Source of the DNA: Gnetum montanum | Lineage: Eukaryota; Streptophyta; Gnetopsida; Gnetales; Gnetaceae | Assembly (NCBI GenBank): GCA_015680685.1 | Contig: MNCI01030420.1 | Coordinates: forward strand, 563,051-625,050 | Direction of reading: 5' to 3' | Length of the DNA stretch: 62,000 nucleotides | Shown here: piece by piece, positions 23,223 through 33,903 of the stretch | Position numbering within the stretch: position 1 is the stretch's first letter | Layout: every line of letters starts with the position of its first letter | Translations under genes and position numbers: made by a program | Notes under the pieces: model-generated | What the model was told of the DNA's origin: nothing | The model's database searches: none | Seen by the model: the letters and a program-made list of their open reading frames with translations, nothing else

Positions 23223-24339
23223 GTTGACATCTAGAGGAATCTACCCGAGAGGTGTCGACAAAGAAGTGCAAACATCATGAGCAACAAAGCATCAAACATT
23301 AACCATTGGCCCTTGGCTGAGTGTCATCGCACCATTTTCAAAAGTACATGGGATTGAGGGAATGTGGTTCAAGATGCAAGGGAATCAGTTGTAACCAGGG
23401 AAGATGGGAGGTTAAGGGAAATGATTGCTACTAGAATGCTCTCTTGTGTACAAGTTATGTCATTGATCCTTGTCAACAGTCGGGTTTTTAGCAGACTCGG
23501 AACCAAGACATAGGAGGTGCGTTCTTTGGAGAAACGGGACTCTTATAGAGTATTTGCAGGGCCCGTTGTAAACAGCCAAAGCCACGCGATGATGTGTAAC
23601 ATGGTCTTTTTGAGACACGAGTGTAACGTTTTTTAAAGACAATTGCCTTCTCGCCTAGGGCTTGTATGAGAATAGCCAATAGTCTTTTGTTTATGATGTC
23701 AACAGGGTCTTGAAGACCTTTTCCGTGCATTTTTCTCTTTGAACATTTTTTTTGTTTTCTTGTGTTTTTTTTCCTTTTTTGGTCTTTTTGAAAGAGCTTG
23801 CTTTTTGTGCCATGCTTGTGTATGAGAACTTGCATTTTGCATCATGTACGATGTATTGTGTTTTGCGTTGCAACTGCTTAGAGAGCTACAGTATGCAACA
23901 ATGTATTAAGAGTTTTGAGATGAGTGGAAGATATCAAGGGGGATGTAATTGAATAGGCTAAGGAAAGCATGATTTGGAAATGGGGGATGCATCGGGAGTT
24001 GGGAATGTACTTATGAATGGATTGATTAAACCAGTCACGTGCATTAGGAAAAATGTGATATCTTGTCATCATGATGAAGTGCATCTATGCACAAACACCC
24101 CAAAAGTGTCATCCTGCAAACACAACTCCAAGAAGACAAGAAAACCACAAATGAAATAGTTAGCTAAACACTTTAAATAAGGAGATGGAGTCACCATGTG
24201 CAGCTTTCAAAGCAAATAGAATCATGAACAACATCAATTTCATTAGGCCCCATGAGATGAATCATGCAACAAGTCTTTGTGGAACAGGAATAGCCAACTG
24301 CAACGACAGATCTTTTCAAGTTTTGCCTAGTCGTCAATG
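23223..24339 (-). other. 3' untranslated segment of element I
   Basis: Colinear with 49220-50285 of element II. Shared phrases include GTTTGCAGGATGACAC and TACATTCCC. A short frame inside it, 24084-23878, resembles a longer frame in element II and is listed separately. Confidence 0.65.
23878..24084 (-). CDS. Small ORF conserved with element II, unknown
   Basis: 68 codons that begin MHFIMMTRYHI and contain KYIPNSR. Element II has IHFIMVTRCRI and KYIPSSR in the same order at 49380-49600, so the same frame is readable in two diverged elements. No function recognised. It lies between the last hairpin array and the PPT. It may instead be a conserved non-coding segment that happens to stay open. 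Confidence 0.3.
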   Translation of the reverse strand: MHFIMMTRYHIFPNARDWFNQSIHKYIPNSRCIPHFQIMLSLAYSITSPLISSTHLKTLNTLLHTVAL

Positions 24340-24815
24340 ATGTTGACAGTTTATAGTCTTAGTAGACTGTCGTGGGTTAGTTTCATGTCATAACCCCTTG
24401 GACGACACTAGTTTAGCATCGTAGCGGACGGTGCATTACTAGTTTATAGTCATAGTGGACTATGAAGAGGCAAACTAGTTTATAGTCTTAGTGGACTCTG
24501 GATGCTAGTTTCATGTCATGGCGCAATGGATGTAGCAGTTTAGTGTCATATCGGAGAGAACTCTGTGGTATTAGTTTTAAGTCATGATGTCAGGACTATT
24601 CTGTGGTATCAGTTTTAAGTCATGATCCATGACTGTTCTATGGTATCAGTTTTAAGTCATGATCCAGGACTGTTCTATGGTATCAGTTTTAAGTCATGAT
24701 CCAGGACTGTTCTGTGGTATCAGTTTTAAGTCATGATACCAGGACTATTCTGTGGTATTAGCCTTAAGTCATGATCCAGGACTATTCTGTGCCAGTTTAT
24801 AGTCATAGCGGACTG
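24340..24815 (-). repeat. Hairpin array I2 (before 3' segment)
   Basis: Plus-strand units such as AGTC(TTAGTA)GACT at 24355-24368 and AGTC(ATAGTG)GACT near 24450, preceded by AGTTTAT. They are followed by about seven longer-loop units, AGTC(ATGATCCAG)GACT, each beside GTGGTATCAGTTTTA. The equivalent in element II is array C2, directly after integrase. Confidence 0.8.
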
Positions 24816-24883
24816 ATGATTACCATGCTTGTGTAAAGTGTGATGCTTCATGCATGGTCATGCCACATCCTTGCGAGATCTTG

Positions 24884-24977
24884 CAAAAAGCAACTAGGAA
24901 GAAAACAACATCAAGCAACACCTGCCGTANTCAAAAAGCAACTAGGAAGAAAACAACATCAAGCAACACCTGCCGTA
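24884..24977. other. Assembly join with duplicated ends
   Basis: A 46-nt phrase (24884-24929) is repeated exactly at 24932-24977 across a lone N at 24930. This looks like two overlapping contig ends joined without merging. The true sequence may have one copy, or missing DNA. Confidence 0.8.
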
Positions 24978-25019
24978 CATAGAGTTAGAATGTATGAATG
25001 AAAGCAAAGTAATGCAAAA

Positions 25020-25508
25020 GTGATAGTTTTAGGCCGTTCCGGGCCGTATGCTAGTTTAAGGCCTTTTCAGGCCATATATTTCTGTAGTTTTATGTTTTTT
25101 ATTATTTTTCTTTGTTTTCTAGAGTATATGTATGCAACTAAATGTAACATAAATTTTTAAAGTGTAGAGCAAGATGTAAGGTAAATACTTGGAAAAGAAA
25201 GCAACGACCGTGCAAGAATCTAAATTGTAACTTGTAACCTGTAAGCGAAAATTCAATGTAAGATGATGAGAGTTTGTAAATCTGTAACTTGTTGGCTCTA
25301 GTTTAAAGCCATTTTTGGCTTGGTACATCAGTTTAAAGTCTTGATGGACTATTGCATCTGTTGGTAAAGAAAGGATTACCAGTTTTATGCCATGGTGGAC
25401 CAAAGGTAATAACGTTTTCAAGAAGTTTTAAATGGAACCGGCCATTTCTGACCATGGCTAGTTTAATGTCATTGTATACGTGTCATATTTTAACATCATT
25501 TTAGACAG
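25020..25508 (-). repeat. Hairpin array I1, dispersed part
   Basis: On the plus strand: GGCC(GTTCCG)GGCC at 25032-25045, GGCC(TTTTCA)GGCC at 25060-25073, AGCC(ATTTTT)GGCT at 25307-25320 and AGTC(TTGATG)GACT at 25337-25350, each beside TAGTTTTA, TAGTTTAA or CAGTTTAA. The stem sequence changes while complementarity is kept. Confidence 0.82.
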
Positions 25509-25832
25509 TTTGTAGTTTAATGTCATTTCGGATAGTTCATAGTTTAATGTCATTTCAGACAGTTCGTAGTTTAATGTCATTTCGGATAGTTCGTAGTTTA
25601 ACGTCATTTCGGACAGTTCATAGTTTAACGTCATTTCAGACAGTTTTTAGTTTAACGTCATTTCATAAAGTTCGTAGTTTAACGTCAATTCGGACAGTTT
25701 GTAGTTTAATGTTATTTCAGAAAGTTCATAGTTTAATGTCATTTCGGACAGTTTGTAGTTTAAAGTCATTTCGGACAGTTTGCAGTTTAACATCATTTCG
25801 GAGAATTTGTAGTTTAACATCATTTCGGAAAA
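25509..25832 (-). repeat. Hairpin array I1, tandem part (12 x 27 bp)
   Basis: Twelve head-to-tail 27-bp units of the form TTYRTAGTTTAAYGTCATTTCGGACAG (consensus in pieces: TTTGTAGTTTAA, then TGTCATTTCGGACAG). The total is exactly 324 bp. TGTC(ATTTCA)GACA at 25548-25561 is a perfect stem; several others pair with one wobble or mismatch. Confidence 0.9.
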
Positions 25833-25874
25833 TTCATCTCATTCATTCTAGTTGTTGAGTTGTCTGTTGATCTT

Positions 25875-28800
25875 TTATAGCTTAACATGTGGAGCTGGGT
25901 GTATGGGTATGATTTTATATTCACCTTCCCCTTCATCGGTAATGTCAAAGGGTAGTTCTGACCAAGAGACATCAGTAGGAATGGCTCCTGTGTCTATGTC
26001 TTCTTGTGTTTCTTCAGTGTGAGTCAATGTTGGGTTCACGTTATGATATATGTTCATGGTTTCTTATTTAGGCTTAACAAACTCAATTTCTAACCCTTGA
26101 CCTACCTCAAGGTATGAGGAAGTGATCGATGGTGTTGTATCCCCATGTATGATGATCTCACCACCCTCGTAAGGTAGATGTATCTCCTGATGGATTGGTG
26201 AGGACACAGCTTTAAGTTGAGCTAGCCAAGGATGTTCTAAGATTAGATTAAACCCTGGAATTTCATCAACGATTATGAATTTAGCTGATGTAGGGAATTG
26301 GTCTCCGGCTATGAAATCTAAGGTAACCATGCCTTTCACTCCCACACGGGAACCACTGAGAGATCTCAAGAAAGAGGTTGCTGTGGGTTGTACCTGTTCA
26401 GTGAGTCCCAATTTTTCGATGATGGAAAAAGGTATTACATTTGTTCCTACACCATCATTGACATGCATCCTATGTATTTTGAAATGATCAACCTGTATTA
26501 TTATGAACATAGGGGCTGTGTTGATTTCCCCTATTTTCTGATCTAGCTTAATGTCCTTAACGTGGAACTCTAAGGATGTGGTCTTCGATTCCTGAAGTTG
26601 TGGGGATAATACTGCATAAATGGATGGTTCGTCTACAGGAAGATCCTCACTAATAGGAATTGAAGTTAGCATTCGTACGAGAGCCTCTCGATGAACTGGT
26701 GAAGTCATTACTAGGTGATACAAACTTAAAGAAGTATTCTTTTTTTTAAGGCTTGTGTGACCTGGGTCAATGCATTTGCTAGGTCTTTACCATTTGGGAC
26801 ATTCTTATCCACAGAGATTTGGTCCATTTTACCTAGCATTTGTATTTCTCGTGGAAGGGTTTTTACATTAGTAGCTGAGAATGCTGAGTTTGGGATATGA
26901 CTTATGACTTCATTTTTGTTTTGGTGACTTGTACTAAGCTCATTAACGGACGAACTCATGGGAACGGTGCTTAGTGGTGTAGGCTTTAGCAGTCCTAATT
27001 CGTGTGCATGGTTTTCTCTCTTCATGCGCTCTTTTTTTTTCTCTTTCTAAGTACTCTCTTATTAGCCTATCGGCAAGACGTTCTCGCAAAGGTCGTCGAG
27101 AAGTGGAGGTGGGTTGTGTGCCAGGGTGTTTTGGCATTCGGACTACAAAGGGAATGGATCGGTTTTCAGATGGTATGTTTGTTGTGGTGGCAACCGAAGG
27201 AGGTATGCAGATGATGAACGGTTTTGATGGTATGGGGGATGTGCGCATGGTAAAAGGGGTTTGAGGATATATTGAGGTAGGTGTGTTTTCTGAATGCCCA
27301 CAAATCACAAAAGGCTTTCGAGGAATGTCTTTTCTATCTTCCACATGGACAGTATTAATCACAGATGGGGCATCGTTGGTTTTGGTATTGAGAGGATCCT
27401 TATAGACCCCCATGGATTGGTTTTGAGGCCTTATCAGGTTTGTCTCATCGAACACTACTTCGCCCCCATCTATCATGCGTTGTATGTCTTATTTCAGTGC
27501 AAAGTAATAATCAGTCCCATGATCACACCGTTGGTGATATTCACAAAAACTATCCAACCTAAAGCCTTTTGGAATGGGAGGTTCATTAGCTATTGCTAAG
27601 GCTAGATTTTTGGCCAATTCGCAAAAGCGATCATGTCTTTGCGAGGCCGCAGGAGACATTTGCTTGTGTTGAATTAGCCCAGCCTTTAGAAGTTGATCAA
27701 GTAGTTGTGAAGGCTTCATGGGCAATGGTGTGTATTGAGCAGGGTCTTTCTTTTCGAAGGTACAGGCATGACCTGTGTTGTTGTTTCTATTTAAGAAATT
27801 TTCAGGTGTATGAGTGGTGTGGTTCTTTCATAGTTGTTTGGGATAGTGGGTTGTTTTCCCTCAGCCACTGCTACTACCGTTATCTTTCCTCATGTGTTGG
27901 CTCCTAAAGGTTGAGTAGGCTAGGTCATTACTTGTTTGTGCCGCTTCTTCTATGTCTTTGATTTGCACGAATGCTTGGCTCAATGTGCAGGCTTTCAGAT
28001 AGTAAAGTTTTGACTTAATAAAGTCATTCGCAGTCGACTTAAGGATGGTGAGTAAATATGTTTCAAGGATAGGTTCGTGAAGTTCATTTAAGGCTGCACT
28101 CCACCTTTGGATAAATTTCTGCACTGGCTCTAATGGTGCTTGTTTAACTTGAATGAAGCTATCTAACGTGGCTTCAGGTTTCAAATTGTACTTGAAACGG
28201 GTGACAAACTAATGCAGCAAATTCTCTAGAGAAGATATGGAGCTATGGGGTAAAGATCGGTACTAGTCTAAGGCCTTTCCGGTTAAGGACATTGCAAACA
28301 CTCGTAAGATTACATGGGGCCATGCTTGAAGTAAAAGGCTTTCGATTCTAAATGTCACTAGGTGGGCATTTGGGTTCCCGTCTCCATTGTACTTGGTTAG
28401 TTGAGGTAATGAGAATCCTTTTGGCAAGGTCAAGGGTGGAACTGAGGGGTCAATGGGTAATCTTGATAGAAATCTAGTATCTTGACTTCCTCATTGTTAA
28501 AAGTTTTAAGGTGTTTTAATTCTTCTGCCAACGAGTGCATCATTTTTTGTGTGTTTGCCCATTCCTGGGCGGTAGGCAAACCGATGGATTGAGTGTATTT
28601 TGGATGATAATGGTTTAATTGTTGCATTGTTTGTGGAAACGTAGGTTGTTGGGCTAACATTTGTTGTGGTGGGATGGTATTCGGAATCGAGACTACTAGT
28701 GGAACCCACTGCCTAGCCACAGGTTGTGAGGTAATACCTTGAACATGTTGGGTAGGAGTAATCAATGGTGCCCTATGAATTTGCATCTGGGGTATGTAAT

Positions 28801-29521
28801 GGGTGGATATGGAAGCTGGTATGACTGATGGTATTCCAATTACTTGAGGTTGGAGGATTGACCCTATGTTGGTTTGGGGGAGTTTTTGGGACTGTACTGG
28901 TGGAGGAATGATGGAAGTGGATGCATTAGAGTGAATGTTATTGAGCATGGAGAAGATAGGAATGGAATGGGGAATAGGTGTTTGAGTGTTTGCAGATGAA
29001 GAAGGAAACATAGTTTCTTCCAGGAAAGGATGGAATAATGGATTTGTGTGGGAATGGGGGCTAATGGTATGGTGTGATTCTCCATGTTTAGATTGGGCTG
29101 CAAAGTCATCTTCTTCATCTTGAGGCTCTATGGGAGGTAGTTGTAAGGCTTGACTTCTAGGCATAAGAAGCTCGGATATGAGTTTATGATGGTTTTCAAA
29201 TAGTGGGATTATGTCAAATGTAGAAGGGATAAACTCACGTCCTCCTTTATGGATGAATTGATATTCTTGCTTAGCTTCCCTCTCTACATGATCAATGGGT
29301 AGGTTGGCTTGGATTTTGATACAAATAAAATTATATTATTCGAGTGTAAGAGTTGCATGAATGGGGCCTTTTCCCTATAGCCTGAGGGATTGGTGTGTAG
29401 GGCCTTGAGGATTTATGTGTTCAATAATGGTTATGGATTCCGTAGCAGTCATAGGGTTTGAAACTTTGGCCCCAAAGTCAGCAATCAGTAGTGTTACTGG
29501 GTTGATTTGGGAAGATTCCAT
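25875..29521 (-). pseudogene. Gag-protease of element I
   Basis: The Gag ATG is probably at 29521 (MESSQINPV), aligning with the start of Gag in element II. The capsid region is about 28470-27860, with KILDFYQDYPLTP and YLLTILKSTAND. The zinc-finger-like FCEYHQRCDHGTDYY (about 27550) has lost its last Cys. A linker with PFVVRMPKHP-type repeats follows (27470-27100). The protease part is 26723-26064 and contains HVNDGVGTNVI, with Asn at the catalytic Asp position. The frame ends HVKL-stop at 25875, the same end as in element II. At least five frame breaks. It would supply particle proteins if intact but cannot now. Confidence 0.85.
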
Positions 29522-29683
29522 GATAAACGTGAATGGACTAGTGTGGACGAATGGAGTTGGATTGCAAGAAGTTGTAGCGTGGGGTGACACAAGCTCAGTG
29601 TGATCAACAAGGACGAAGAGACTCAAATGGGCAAGATGGATGAGTTTTTACAGGTAGTGACGTTTTAACCAATAATAAGAAAG

Positions 29684-29702
29684 GGCCCTCCTTCTAGCGC
29701 CA
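29684..29702 (-). other. Primer-binding site of element I
   Basis: The complement of the plus-strand bases is TGGCGCTAGAAGGAGGGCC, four bases inside the 5' LTR edge at 29707. tRNA-Asn type, as in element A. Confidence 0.8.
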
Positions 29703-29706
29703 AAAC

Positions 29707-31238
29707 TGTACTAACCTAAATTGTTGGTGTAAGGCTGGAAAGGAAACAAACATCGAGAGATCGTTGAACAGTCACAGCTAACCTTGCCTTCACCCAAGGG
29801 CAAGTTGGAAAAGTAAACGAAGGCAGAGTGCCTTGGATGGTTCGCACGCAAATCAACCAAGGACTTCCCCAAGCATAAGCTACAGCTAGCGCTGGGGTTA
29901 TCGTAAACAAGATGTAAATAGAATGCAAATAGCGATATGAAATGTAAACAAAGTGTACTGAATTATGAATAAAGCATGAACATAGTTATATTAGAAAAAA
30001 AACATAAATAGAAATAAATAGTGAAAATGGAAGGCAATAATGAAACTGTATTGTATTGTTCAAATAGGAATATGCACCGGTCAAAGCGTAGTTGCGCACG
30101 TGTGGATGGCAAGTCAAACACCTAGCCCCGGAATGATATGACATGATAATGCAACGATGAACATGAGAAAAAATTGGAAGCCAACAATCAAATGTGCCAA
30201 GTGCCCAAGGATTGCAAGTTCTATCCTTTTTCAGAATTGCCAATCTCTCCAATTTTTCAGAATTGCCAATATCTCCAATTTTTGCCTTCCTCAATCTTCT
30301 TCTTTTTGCCTCCTAGTTTGTGTGAATTGATAGGGTATTTATAGGGTTGGACTAGGGTTTGGCTAGGGTTTTCTTTGACCAGGTTCAATGTATTTTACAA
30401 TTTGTGGGTCATTCAAGCCCATAAAAAAAATACAAATTAGAAATACAAGCCCTCAAGCGATAAAAATTTAAAGAAATTTTAGGAGGATTAACTTCGGCTC
30501 TGGCCCGCTTGAAAAATTATATTTGTTGTTGTTGTTTTAGACCATGAGGGTTTGATATGCCCACAAATGGGGATTTATAATGAAATGGACAACAAGAGAT
30601 AATTGACTACCCAGCATGACCTGTAGTGTGACCTCCAAAACTTACAATTTTGAGCTGAAATCTAGAATTTCTAAAGGTTGGGACCCATAGTTATTAATAG
30701 TGGACCTTGAGGATGACTTACACCCTTGAAATCAAGTCATTTTGTCTTAGTTTTGGGGCTCTAAAAATTGGTGACGCTGATCCTTACGTTGTGTAGCGTC
30801 TGAAAAAGTAACCCCAGCGTCACCAACTTAAAATGGCACATTTGACACCCAAATCTTCATTTTTTGGAGGCTGGGAGTTGCTAGGGACCTTGGTGAAGAT
30901 CATGGGGGTCCTTGTGCTTAATTTCGGCCTATTTTGACTTAATTTTGGGGCTCCAAAAGTTGGTGACGCTGATCCTTACGCTGTGCAACGTCTGAAAAAG
31001 TAACCAAAGTGTACTTAGCCAAAATCAAACATTTTGAACGCAAAACTTTTGATTCTGGATGCTAGAAGTTGGTGCATTCTCTTGTGGGCCCTAGGGGGAC
31101 CTTGCCTATTGAATCATGGACCATCGGGGGCTATTTCGGAGGACTCCAGGTTTGGTCACGCTGTACTCATGTTGGGTAGCAGCATGACTTAGCTTGATTC
31201 TTGTCTGAAAGTGCTAGGCCAAAATTAGTGGTGTTTCA
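29707..31238 (-). repeat. 5' LTR of element I
   Basis: 1532 bp, TG...CA, partner of 21694-23209. TATAAATA on the minus strand at 30343-30336. The GGTGACGCTG / CAGCGTCACC dyad is kept near 30770-30825. Element transcription would start here and run leftward. Confidence 0.93.
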
Positions 31239-31243
31239 AGGCC
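31239..31243. repeat. Target-site duplication AGGCC (right) of element I
   Basis: Exact match to 21689-21693. Joining the flanks restores the continuity of the antisense gene of element A. Confidence 0.9.
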
Positions 31244-32904
31244 CCGCCATTCAGCCAGTGCTGGCTCTTCTCTACTTCCCCATACTTGAAGTAGACATTT
31301 GCCCCCTATGGCTCAGCGGTTACCACCGTCACCGCCTTAGGATTCTTCACCCTTGCAATAGGTTCACAAAACGTTTAGCACAAAGACACAGGAAGTTCAA
31401 AACTTGCAAAGACACTTAAACATGTGGCACTTACCGCTCGACCTACTAGGTTGGTATGGTAGTGGGAACTGTGGGAGTTCAACTAGAACTTGTTCAACTA
31501 TGACCAATTTGAAGGGTTTCACCCACTCCTCATCCAACCAGCCCTGCCTCCTACACTGATCGTAGAGGGGAGAATAGACATCTAGGTAGGTGTGGTATTC
31601 ACCCCCGCATTGCCCGATCATACCTGCCCATAGGTTCTTAGGAGAAGAGAACTCCTGCAAGGCTAGTTGTGCTATAGCCAATAGACCCAGAAGGTCATGA
31701 ACACCATCCTTGTTGAGGAAGAACTTGGTAACAAATGCATACTATTAGCATTAGGCCACTACGGCTAACGTTGCACAAACATAGCAGAACAAGGTTACGA
31801 AACTCACCCACCAGCAACGTAGATAGTTCCTTGAGTGTTCTGGAAGCATTCCATCATAAAATATGCAAGGAACAATGTGTTGAAGCGATGGTAGTAGTTA
31901 TATTCGATCATCTCCCAGATCCAGGCCAAGCACCTTAACCCTGTTGGGCGTTGACTGGATCCTTCTCCCCGCCCGCCATTGATTGCCCCGTTGGTCAAAA
32001 ACCTCAAAATGCCTCAGCTTTCCCCAGGAAAAATGGCTTCTGTTATGACAGCCACCTCCTCCCCCTCCAGGGAGGACCAAACAATCATGCTAAAGTGGTC
32101 AAGGAGGAATTGCAGGAAGTCTTGTGCCCCTTGCCTGAACCAGATCCCTCACTCTCCCATACTTATCTAGGGAGGAGGAGCATTAGCCACAGGTCTTCTC
32201 ACATGACTCAAGACTCCTCTAACTTTCAAAAAAATTAGCCTAGGTCTCAGCCCCACCTTGCACAACAAAAATTGCAAATGTTAGCATCATATCTAAGGGC
32301 AATACATGCGCAACGTAGCAACATCTAGCAGTTTGTGCATACAGTGTAGCATAACCCTCTGCCCACACAGCATAGCAAGGGTGTGAAATCCTATCATAGC
32401 AAGAACATGCAAATAGCCTAGCATAGCAATAGAACAATTAACAACATACCTTAGCAAAACATGTATCACACTATCGCATCACACATGGCCTAGCCCTCTT
32501 AAGGGTTCCACGTTACACCATTCGGAGGTCAAGCAACTTAAACTACCTGAGCCCCCGTGGTTATGACAACCATGACAATGGCGGTTTAAGTGACGTTGCA
32601 TGCAACTATGACGTAACGTTTATGCATTTGCCATAACCAAAATTGCGACAGGGGCGATGAAAGGGCCAAAATGACACGATAATAGAAAACAAAGGTAGCC
32701 AAGAATGGATGCAAAGTGAATAGAATGCAAAAAACAAAAGCAGAGAATAACAGAAAACACAAAACGAAAAAGCAGAGGAAGCATGGTAACGTACTGGGTC
32801 AACGGTGTGCTCTTCCATGCCCCAACATGTGCTTATGTTGCGTGCCCTAGGGTCTTCTTTGCTGCCTCAACCTTTGCAAGTGCCAAATGAGTCTTAGGAG
32901 CCAT
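31244..32904 (-). pseudogene. Antisense multi-exon gene in element A, 5' half
   Basis: The minus-strand ATG at 32904 begins MAPKTHLALAKVEAAKK. Further readable exons are about 32230-31812, with LAWIWEMIEYNYYHRF and ending GTIYVAGG at a GTGAGT donor; about 31725-31427, with HDLLGLLAIAQLALQ and WLDEEWVKPFKLV and ending at a GTAAGTG donor; and about 31340-31244. Acceptors TTACCAAG and TTGCAAG precede the later exons. So the gene had at least four introns here, runs opposite to element A and is carried between its protease and RT. Stops show it is dead. Function unknown. Confidence 0.6.
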
Positions 32905-33237
32905 TGTCCTACTTGCAGATTTACACTCTTCACTGAAAAACTCGCCTTGTTAGTCATTAACAAAATTGCTCTACACTCTGAAATGGCCTTGTGCTCTGAT
33001 GTGGGCTCTGTGATCTTAAGGTGGGAATGGCAAAATTGTCAGGGTTTAACCCCTATTTATGATCGTAATGATAAGATGGGGAAACTTGCCACTCTCTTTC
33101 ACTGATTAATGCGGAGCGTGCTGTATAGCGTAGCATGCTTGTCATGACATCATAGCACTGTTAGCATTAAAGCCTTGACATACTTCAAGTCAACTACGTG
33201 GTTTCTCGAAAACAAAAAAATATATTTGATTTCGTTA
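32905..33237. other. Upstream region of the antisense gene
   Basis: Presumed promoter side of the antisense gene, since it precedes its ATG. A CGTAGCATGC phrase near 33125 recalls the LTR A dyads. No coding sequence recognised. Confidence 0.35.
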
Positions 33238-33770
33238 CAGGTCCGAAAAGACCTTAAACTAGCAATCCTGGCAATTGCAGCGCGATGGGTCCGAAAGACC
33301 TTAAACTAGAAATCCTAGCGTAGTTGCACCTCTAATGGTCCAAAAAGACCCTAAACTAGCAGTTTCAACCTATTACATTCGCAGTTTGCAATGACGTTAA
33401 ACTAATAATACCACATTCTTACATAGGAAATTTTGCATCTTTTCATAATTTCTCATTTCTACATTGGAAATGCCGTACTTTCTAGCAGTCTCATATCTTC
33501 ATGTCAATAGTTTGCCTTTTGCATTAACGGTTTCACATTTCTAATACCCGCGATTTCCTGTTTCACACACTACCAATTCTGCATCGTAAAATTTTGCATG
33601 TTACAACTTGGTAGTCTAAAATGACACTAAACTAGTAGTTTGGCATTTGCAATTTAACATTTGCATATTGATAGTTTCACAGCTTCACACTTCACATTTG
33701 CAATTTCACATCTTTAGCGGTTCTACACTCTGACGCCTTGGCGGTCCGCCATGACCTTAAACTAGAAAAC
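33238..33770 (+). repeat. Hairpin array A2 (before RT)
   Basis: Perfect units: GGTC(CGAAAA)GACC at 33240-33253, GGTC(CGAAA)GACC at 33288-33300 and GGTC(CAAAAA)GACC at 33337-33350, each followed by TTAAACTAG or CTAAACTAG. Further degenerate units occur near 33400, 33612-33636 and 33744-33770. It flanks the antisense gene on the side opposite array A1. Confidence 0.85.
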
Positions 33771-33903
33771 TTTCATTATTTACATCATCACACTTCACAA
33801 GTTGCATCTCATCACTACTTTTCAGATTTTTGTTATACACAATCTCTACCAATAGACGCCTCTTAACCTGGCTCTTATCTCATGTTGCATGGTCGAGCAA
33901 GAG

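Larger units (their letters stand above)
21694..31238 (-). mobile_element. Element I: Tat-lineage LTR element lacking pol
   Basis: A complete 9545-bp insertion in minus orientation with LTRs of 1516 and 1532 bp, both TG...CA, PBS and PPT in the right places, and a perfect 5-bp target duplication. Internally it has Gag-protease (29521-25875), two hairpin arrays and a conserved 3' segment, but no RT, RNase H or integrase. It would depend on enzymes from a relative such as element II, whose Gag is clearly similar. Caution: a single-N assembly join (24930) sits between its two arrays, exactly where pol would be. It interrupts the antisense gene of element A. Confidence 0.93.

Noticed and set aside
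25509-25832. CRISPR-like appearance of 27-bp regular repeats
   Set aside because: Units are head to tail without unique spacers, in plant retroelement DNA, and no cas genes are present.
25520-25858. A 112-codon frame of repeated SFRTVRSLM words
   Set aside because: It is the translation of the 27-bp tandem array, whose unit length is a multiple of three. The element's genes run on the other strand.
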